Below are positions 13,141 through 17,213 of a stretch of DNA of 17,213 bases, piece after piece (position 1 is the stretch's first letter; each line of letters starts with the position of its first letter). Source of the stretch: a bacterium (GTDB lineage Bacteria; Patescibacteria; Gracilibacteria; 1-14-2-50-48-13); assembly GCA_030430105.1 (NCBI GenBank), contig JAUIFW010000009.1, positions 1 through 17,213 of the forward strand. Reading direction: 5' to 3'. The translations under genes were made by a program, and so were the position numbers. The notes beneath the pieces are model-generated. The model ran no database searches. It was given only the letters and a program-made list of their open reading frames with translations, and was not told the origin of the DNA.

Positions 13141-13548
13141 ATGGTTGCTACAGAAAAGACAGTTGGGCATTCTTTGGTACTGGAACTTGTTAGTCTCATG
13201 AAAGCACTTCGAGGTGAAAGTCTCCTTGTGCAAGTGCGGCTAAGAGAACCAGCAAAAGAGGGGTCAGGGCCGCCGCAGAAAGAGCGATACGTCGCGGTGG
13301 AGCCTCAAAGCGGTTGGCGACTCACGTTTCAAAACGCACCCAACGCCACAACCTTGGAGTTTACTCGAGGAAATGAATATTTTCATCTCCGTGTAAAGGT
13401 CTCTGAGGGGAACGGCGCAATCAGTGCTACCCTCAAGGGCGTATACAAACAAGAAGTGATGGAAGTATCCATCACTCCTGAGGAATATGGGAATTGTACT
13501 GCCCTTATCAAGCATTACATACACGAATGTATGAGAATGCTTGATTGA
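13141..13548 (+). CDS. Uncharacterised 135-aa protein
   Basis: No family is recognised. It is a small soluble protein with a predicted alpha-beta-alpha arrangement: an N-terminal helix (SLVLELVSLMKALRG, ~11-25), several strands (LLVQVRLREP, RYVAVEPQ, WRLTFQNA, TLEFTRG, YFHLRVKVSEG) and a C-terminal helix (CTALIKHYIHECMRML, ~119-134). The Shine-Dalgarno site and promoter are well placed, and the gene ends at a shared bidirectional terminator. Its position directly after the 164-aa gene, and the fact that both have strong ribosome binding sites, suggest a similar high-expression style, but the two sequences show no similarity that I can see. Function is unknown. Confidence 0.75.
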   Translation: MVATEKTVGHSLVLELVSLMKALRGESLLVQVRLREPAKEGSGPPQKERYVAVEPQSGWRLTFQNAPNATTLEFTRGNEYFHLRVKVSEGNGAISATLKGVYKQEVMEVSITPEEYGNCTALIKHYIHECMRMLD

Positions 13549-13558
13549 AACAAAGAAC

Positions 13559-13590
13559 AAAAGCGCCGCCTCATGGAGAGCAGCGCTTTT
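13559..13590. terminator. Bidirectional terminator between the 135-aa gene and SLH protein 2
   Basis: AAAAGCGC (13559-13566) pairs with GCGCTTTT (13583-13590), with A- and T-rich flanks in both directions, between two convergent genes. Confidence 0.75.
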
Positions 13591-13593
13591 TTA

Positions 13594-15081
13594 CTATGCT
13601 GAGGCAAAGACTTGAAGCATCAGGGTAAGTATTTTTGCCATCTCAGCGCGATTGATAGGTGCGTTAGGCCGAAAGGTGGGAGTAAGGTCGTCTCCAGAGA
13701 CGACACCCACCGCTGCTGCATATTCAATATACGCAGCGTGTGGATGGGTTGGGGAAAGGTCTTCAAAACTGGTGGTTTCCACTGGCGCAGGGTTGATACC
13801 AATGATTTCAAGGAGGGTTCGAACGACCTCTCCTCTGGTAGCAGGACGATCAATCGATGTCGGTATACGAAGTATATACAAGTCTCTCGCTTCAGCTTGG
13901 GCAACAAATCCACGTGCCCAATGGTCGTCGGCTAGAGAAAGTTCAGGGTCGCTATCCAGGGCACCCCAGCGCGACGCCATAAAAAACATCTTGAGTATCT
14001 CAGCAATGGTCACGTTGTTTGCGGGCCGGTATTCACCTAAGAGATTGCCGAAAGCATCCTTGTAGCCAGAAATAATGTCTCGAGAACGCACATAGTGCAC
14101 GTAGTACGTATACCAGGCAGTTGCAGGAGTATCCAGGAAAGGGCTGTAGCCGCCCTTGTATTGCGTAGTTCCCATAGATGTGATGAGCGAATCGAGTGCT
14201 GTACGTAGCGTTAGTAAGGCCGAGCGAAAGGCTGCATTATCCACCTCTGCATCGACCTCAGTAAGGAAGGTATCCAAGGACGAGAGAGCAATATCACCAT
14301 CTTCTTCGACAAAAACAGCGCCGAGGAGAAGTCGGTCCATTTCCTGCTCGAGCAGTGCAATATTGGCTTCATCTACGAGTCCCTTTGCACGAAGCAAAAG
14401 AAGAAGTTGATCGATACGCTCTGCCCTCCTAAGCTGCTGCGCATACTGCGTGATCATCCGAACCTTCAGGTCAGAGGGGAGGTATGAAGGGATTGGAGAT
14501 TTGGATGCCTCAATACGCATTTCCAGGTTCGTATCCAGGGGGTAAGCACCAAGATCCTCCTCTGTATTTATGGTATAGGTCTTATCTCCTAACTCTATGG
14601 TAAAGGAGGAAGCTGAAGGGTCCTCAGGTGTATAGAGAAAGAGAAGACCATCTTGATGGGAGGCAATCGTACTATAAAACTGTAGGTATGCACCCATGGA
14701 GGTACTTACGTAGTCTGGGTCATCAAAGTACCAAGGGGTGACCACACGAAGAAAACCATTATCTGTGGAAATTTTCCCGTGAAGATGGAAGAATTTTCTG
14801 TAACCACAGTGTTCCCGGATAGCGTCCTCACTTGGGTATGAGGAAAGAGATTGGAGAAGGGAGGAAAAACAGTCGATGTGATCTTCGCCTGTGTATCCCC
14901 AAGTAAGGGTGTAGAGCTTTGTCGTGGGTTTTGGCACCACAGGAGGAAGCGTATATAAGAGCTCTAAAGGGTCCTGGGAGGAGAAGTCAATGGGTGCATA
15001 CTCTATGCTTTGTGCCATCGCATTACACAGGGCAACTGGAAGGAGAATTGCGGCAAAGAGAGTGCGAAAAAATGCAGTCAT
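13594..15081 (-). CDS. Secreted SLH-domain protein 2 (495 aa)
   Basis: A signal peptide is visible: a short start with one Arg, a hydrophobic core at ~7-18 and a probable AMA cleavage site near residue 23. Residues ~24-195 look beta-rich and match no family I know; ~205-305 are helical (QLLLLLRAKGLVDEANIALLEQEMDRLLL). The C-terminus has three SLH-like repeats at ~314-366 (SGYKDAFGNLLGEYRPANN), ~381-430 and ~437-489 (SGDDLTPTFRPNAPINRAEMAK). The SLH part aligns well with the protein at 936-2888: same SGYKD-----LGE-RP core in repeat 1, DRP-TRGE in repeat 2 and SGDD----FRP----NRAE-AK in repeat 3. The N-terminal parts do not look alike. It is probably wall-anchored and extracellular. No Shine-Dalgarno site precedes the ATG, and no convincing promoter was found in the 139-base gap to the divergent DHH gene. 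Confidence 0.85.
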   Translation of the reverse strand: MTAFFRTLFAAILLPVALCNAMAQSIEYAPIDFSSQDPLELLYTLPPVVPKPTTKLYTLTWGYTGEDHIDCFSSLLQSLSSYPSEDAIREHCGYRKFFHLHGKISTDNGFLRVVTPWYFDDPDYVSTSMGAYLQFYSTIASHQDGLLFLYTPEDPSASSFTIELGDKTYTINTEEDLGAYPLDTNLEMRIEASKSPIPSYLPSDLKVRMITQYAQQLRRAERIDQLLLLLRAKGLVDEANIALLEQEMDRLLLGAVFVEEDGDIALSSLDTFLTEVDAEVDNAAFRSALLTLRTALDSLITSMGTTQYKGGYSPFLDTPATAWYTYYVHYVRSRDIISGYKDAFGNLLGEYRPANNVTIAEILKMFFMASRWGALDSDPELSLADDHWARGFVAQAEARDLYILRIPTSIDRPATRGEVVRTLLEIIGINPAPVETTSFEDLSPTHPHAAYIEYAAAVGVVSGDDLTPTFRPNAPINRAEMAKILTLMLQVFASA

Positions 15082-15203
15082 AGGGAGAGGAAAAATACTG
15101 CTACAGTGTACGTGGAAAGGGCATGTTTTTCGTAGAAGTTACCTTGACTTTAGGGCCTCAAATCCGTAGAGTATTCTAACTTATTTGCAGGCCCTAGAGG
15201 GGC

Positions 15204-15209
15204 TATAAT
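15204..15209 (+). promoter_or_regulatory. -10 box of the DHH gene, implying a leaderless mRNA
   Basis: A perfect TATAAT at 15204-15209 puts the transcription start near 15216, only about 5 nt before the ATG at 15221. The -35 region is weak (TTATTT at 15181-15186). An imperfect palindrome (AGGCCC / GGGGCT, 15189-15204) precedes the -10. Confidence 0.6.
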
Positions 15210-15220
15210 CGAAGACGTGG

Positions 15221-16189
15221 ATGGAGAAAGCGTATCTACAGGGACTAGGGGAATTTTTTGCAAAGCACGACAAAGTGCTTCTTTTGGCGCCTAAGAATAT
15301 AGACGGGGATACCATTGGCACCAATGTAGCTGTGTATGCATATTTGAAGTCCCTCGGCAAGGAACCTATTCTCTACTCTCCGGTACCTCTCGAAGAGAAG
15401 TTCCTATGGATGCCTCATGTAGATGAATTTGTCTTCTCCTTCGATCCAAAGGAGGTGGATGCTATATTCACCTCAGACACAGCGGTCCCTCATCTCTTCA
15501 TGCATACTCCTGACGAGGAGAAACTGTTCCAAAGGAATCTTCCTTGGGTAAATCTTGATCACCATATTTCAAACAGCAAGTATGGTACGATCCATGCGCT
15601 TGACTATAGTGCGACGAGCTGTTCGATGATTCTCTATGACTACTTTGAATATGTGGGTGCGGAGATTACTCCAGCAATGGCTACACATATGCTGATGAGT
15701 ATCTATATGGATTCAGGGTCGTTCATCCATCCCAATACAAAGGAGAGGACCTATATGGTAGCAGGGAAGCTCATGGAGCGAGGTGCAGACGCGGCAGCGG
15801 TAGGGAAGCAGTTTTTCCTTACCAATTCAGTTGGCAGGCTTAAACTCTGGGGGATTGTGCTTGAGCGCATGCAGCTTTCTCAAGACGGCATTCTAATGTC
15901 GATGATCACCGAGCAAGACTTTGCAATTACAGGTACTACCAGAGAAGATATAGAAGGATTGGTGGATATGATGAATACGGTAGAGAACAGAGTTTGTGTG
16001 CTACTCTCCGAGGATGGAAAGGGGAATGTGAAAGGCTCGTTGCGTACCATGGCAGAGGATGTGGATGTGAATCAGATTGCGAGGCAGTTCGGAGGAGGGG
16101 GCCATAGGCTTGCTGCAGGCTTTACGCTGCAAAATACAAGTCTTGAGAGATTGATGTCTTGGAATGTGCTAGGTAGCTTGCAAGAGTAG
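15221..16189 (+). CDS. nrnA: DHH-family phosphoesterase, NrnA-like
   Basis: DHH/DHHA1 proteins of this size (~320 aa) such as NrnA degrade short oligoribonucleotides (nanoRNA) and can dephosphorylate pAp, using two metal ions. Visible motifs: motif I NIDGDTIGT (D28, D30), motif II SDTA (D86), motif III DHH (113-115), motif IV YMDSGSF (D164) and the DHHA1 substrate-binding signature GGGGHRLAAG at 291-300. The His that normally opens motif I (H-x-x-P-D-x-D) is a Pro here (P24). All other ligands are kept. A cyclic-di-nucleotide phosphodiesterase activity, known in related DHH enzymes, is an alternative. The start sits ~5 nt after the predicted transcription start, so translation would be leaderless. 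A small ferredoxin gene follows 38 bases downstream and is probably cotranscribed. Confidence 0.88.
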   Translation: MEKAYLQGLGEFFAKHDKVLLLAPKNIDGDTIGTNVAVYAYLKSLGKEPILYSPVPLEEKFLWMPHVDEFVFSFDPKEVDAIFTSDTAVPHLFMHTPDEEKLFQRNLPWVNLDHHISNSKYGTIHALDYSATSCSMILYDYFEYVGAEITPAMATHMLMSIYMDSGSFIHPNTKERTYMVAGKLMERGADAAAVGKQFFLTNSVGRLKLWGIVLERMQLSQDGILMSMITEQDFAITGTTREDIEGLVDMMNTVENRVCVLLSEDGKGNVKGSLRTMAEDVDVNQIARQFGGGGHRLAAGFTLQNTSLERLMSWNVLGSLQE

Positions 16190-16227
16190 GGAGGGGGCGT
16201 ACACTGAAGGTGTAATTCAGTATAGAT

Positions 16228-16464
16228 ATGAAAACAACAACGGTTCGGGTATGTCTCGGGAAAGATTGTGGAAGAGGCGGAAAATACATTAAGGAGCGTC
16301 TAGAGTCTATGCGTGGGCGTAGGCCTGATATAGTGATCGAAGAAGTATATTGCATGTCCTACTGTGAAAAGGGTCCAAATGTAGAAATTGATGGAAGCCT
16401 ATATCACAGATCTAGCCCTGTTCAGGTGGCGAAAATACTTGGTGGAAAAGGAGGAAAACGCTAG
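16228..16464 (+). CDS. Thioredoxin-like [2Fe-2S] ferredoxin
   Basis: This 78-aa protein has the four cysteines of the thioredoxin-fold [2Fe-2S] family, the same pattern as the NuoE subunit: C-x4-C at C9/C14 (VCLGKDCG) and C-x3-C at C42/C46 (YCMSYCEKGPNV). After it comes the typical GPNVEIDG strand and a PVQVAKIL helix. These proteins carry single electrons in the cytoplasm; the partner here is unknown. It is 38 bases after the DHH gene, with no separate promoter or Shine-Dalgarno site, and it is closed by a terminator. The next gene is the ribonucleotide reductase small subunit, whose radical cofactor needs electrons for assembly and repair, so a supporting role is conceivable but unsupported. 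Confidence 0.88.
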   Translation: MKTTTVRVCLGKDCGRGGKYIKERLESMRGRRPDIVIEEVYCMSYCEKGPNVEIDGSLYHRSSPVQVAKILGGKGGKR

Positions 16465-16507
16465 AGAAAGAGTGTCATACCATTCTTGATTGCATGCATT
16501 CCACGCC

Positions 16508-16527
16508 AAAAACACGGGCGTGTTTTT
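16508..16527 (+). terminator. Intrinsic terminator after the ferredoxin gene
   Basis: AAAAACAC (16508-16515) pairs with GTGTTTTT (16520-16527) around GGGC, with the T-tract forming the end of the stem. Confidence 0.75.
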
Positions 16528-16616
16528 CGTCAAATCTTGGGAAATTGGCTGCAGAGAAGGACCTCAATTTTGCCTGTTTGATTGCAACCCCTTTTTCGAC
16601 TTTTTTCGATTTGAGA

Positions 16617-16663
16617 ACACAATATCTAGTAGTAATTTGAGAACAACAACCCATATGTTGTGT
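16617..16663 (+). promoter_or_regulatory. Two probable NrdR boxes upstream of nrdB
   Basis: Compared with the known NrdR consensus aCaCwAtATaTwGtgt, bases 16617-16632 match at 13 of 16 positions and 16648-16663 at 12 of 16. The boxes are 31 bp apart, three helical turns, as expected for tandem NrdR sites. A direct repeat ATTTGAGAACA (16609-16619 and 16635-16645) supplies TTGAGA -35-like elements overlapping the boxes; the matching -10 is weak. Confidence 0.72.
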
Positions 16664-16685
16664 TTTGTACCTTACGAATGAGCCT

Positions 16686-17213
16686 ATGAACCCGCAGGAA
16701 GAAGTATTGCTGAGGAAAAGTGATGATCGCTTTGTGGTGTTTCCGATCAAACACCCACGTATTTGGGAGCTGTACAAGAAGGCAGAAGCCTCCTTTTGGA
16801 CGGCCGAGGAGATCGATCTCTCTGATGACCTCACGCACTGGAAGAACCTCAATGACGATGAGCGTCATTTTATCTCCCACATTTTGGCCTTCTTTGCTGC
16901 ATCTGACGGTATCGTCAACGAAAATCTTGCGGTGAACTTCATGCAGGAGGTCCAGGTAGCTGAAGCAAGGTGTCTCTACGGGTTCCAGATCATGATGGAA
17001 AATATTCATGCGGAGACATATTCTCTTCTTATTGATACGTACATCAACGACACCAAGGAGCAGCAGTACTTGTTCAACGCTATCAACACTATCCCAACTA
17101 TTGCAAAAAAAGCGAATTGGGCACTCAAGTGGATTGAAAGTGAGAATTTTGTAGAGCGTCTAGTAGCCTTCATGGCGGTGGAAGGAATCTTCTTCTCAGG
17201 AGCATTCTGTTCT
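16686..17213 (+). CDS. nrdB: Class I ribonucleotide reductase small (beta) subunit, 5' part (3' truncated by window edge)
   Basis: NrdB houses the di-metal centre and tyrosyl radical that drive reduction of ribonucleotides to deoxyribonucleotides by NrdA. The 176 codons visible run open to the window edge. The sequence is strikingly close to eukaryotic R2 proteins: [53 protein letters not shown] and [11 protein letters not shown]. Metal ligands D44, E105, H108 and E166 are present, as is the radical tyrosine Y112 in the E-N-I-H-A-E-T-Y motif; the remaining ligands lie past the edge. No Shine-Dalgarno site precedes the ATG; an ATG at 16679 in another frame stops after three codons. Two probable NrdR boxes upstream suggest repression when dATP is plentiful. 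Confidence 0.95.
   Translation, partial: MNPQEEVLLRKSDDRFVVFPIKHPRIWELYKKAEASFWTAEEIDLSDDLTHWKNLNDDERHFISHILAFFAASDGIVNENLAVNFMQEVQVAEARCLYGFQIMMENIHAETYSLLIDTYINDTKEQQYLFNAINTIPTIAKKANWALKWIESENFVERLVAFMAVEGIFFSGAFCS

Noticed and set aside
16465..16685. Small gene or riboswitch in the 221-base gap before nrdB
   Set aside because: The gap is accounted for by the ferredoxin terminator and two NrdR boxes; the short plus-strand frame there spans both and has no ribosome binding site, and no adenosylcobalamin-riboswitch features are visible.
1..17213. Recoded UGA (glycine) as in Gracilibacteria
   Set aside because: Genes have no in-frame TGA at conserved positions, and TGA ends the gene at 13548.

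Overview
The window reads as bacterial chromosome from a small-genome lineage, most likely Candidate Phyla Radiation (Patescibacteria), possibly near Peregrinibacteria. This is inferred from a set of gene types: a lone VirB4-like ATPase without other conjugation genes, a shortened PriA, two SLH-domain secreted proteins, a secreted C-terminal beta-propeller protein, a NrdB resembling eukaryotic R2, and several small orphan proteins. UGA is used as stop (for example TGA ends the 135-aa gene at 13548), so the glycine-UGA code of Gracilibacteria does not apply. No rRNA or ribosomal marker is present, so the placement stays tentative.

Layout. 1-697: 3' end of a beta-propeller protein (+). 936-2888: SLH protein 1 (-). 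3108-3590: ssb (-). 3749-5872: VirB4-like ATPase (-). 6006-6587 and 6661-7989: two unrecognised proteins (+), each with its own promoter. 8191-8264: tRNA-Cys(GCA) (+) with its own promoter and terminator. 8413-9438: a PriA lacking its N-terminal half (-). 9593-12322: clpC (+), under a promoter overlapped by a perfect CIRCE operator. 12446-12940 and 13141-13548: two small orphan genes (+) with strong Shine-Dalgarno sites. 13594-15081: SLH protein 2 (-). 15221-16189: DHH phosphoesterase (+), followed by a small thioredoxin-like [2Fe-2S] ferredoxin (16228-16464). 16686 to the right edge: nrdB (+), preceded by two probable NrdR boxes.

Most genes look monocistronic, with their own sigma-70-like promoter and intrinsic terminator. 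Regulation is readable in two places: HrcA/CIRCE for clpC (protein quality control) and NrdR for nrdB (dNTP supply). Translation initiation appears split. Only the three small orphan genes at 6006, 12446 and 13141 have clear Shine-Dalgarno sites; the other genes have none visible, and two (the DHH gene and possibly ssb) look leaderless.

The most unusual signal is between the genes. The longer intergenic gaps in the left half carry degenerate arrays with an exact 7-nt period, in three sequence families (AGTGANN, ATTTGAN, ATTAATN). Some are arranged as facing arms of large inverted repeats, and several are capped by small GC-rich hairpins of the form CGCC-NNN-GGCG placed at gene ends. No feature type in ordinary annotation explains them, and they are the best candidate here for an undescribed element.
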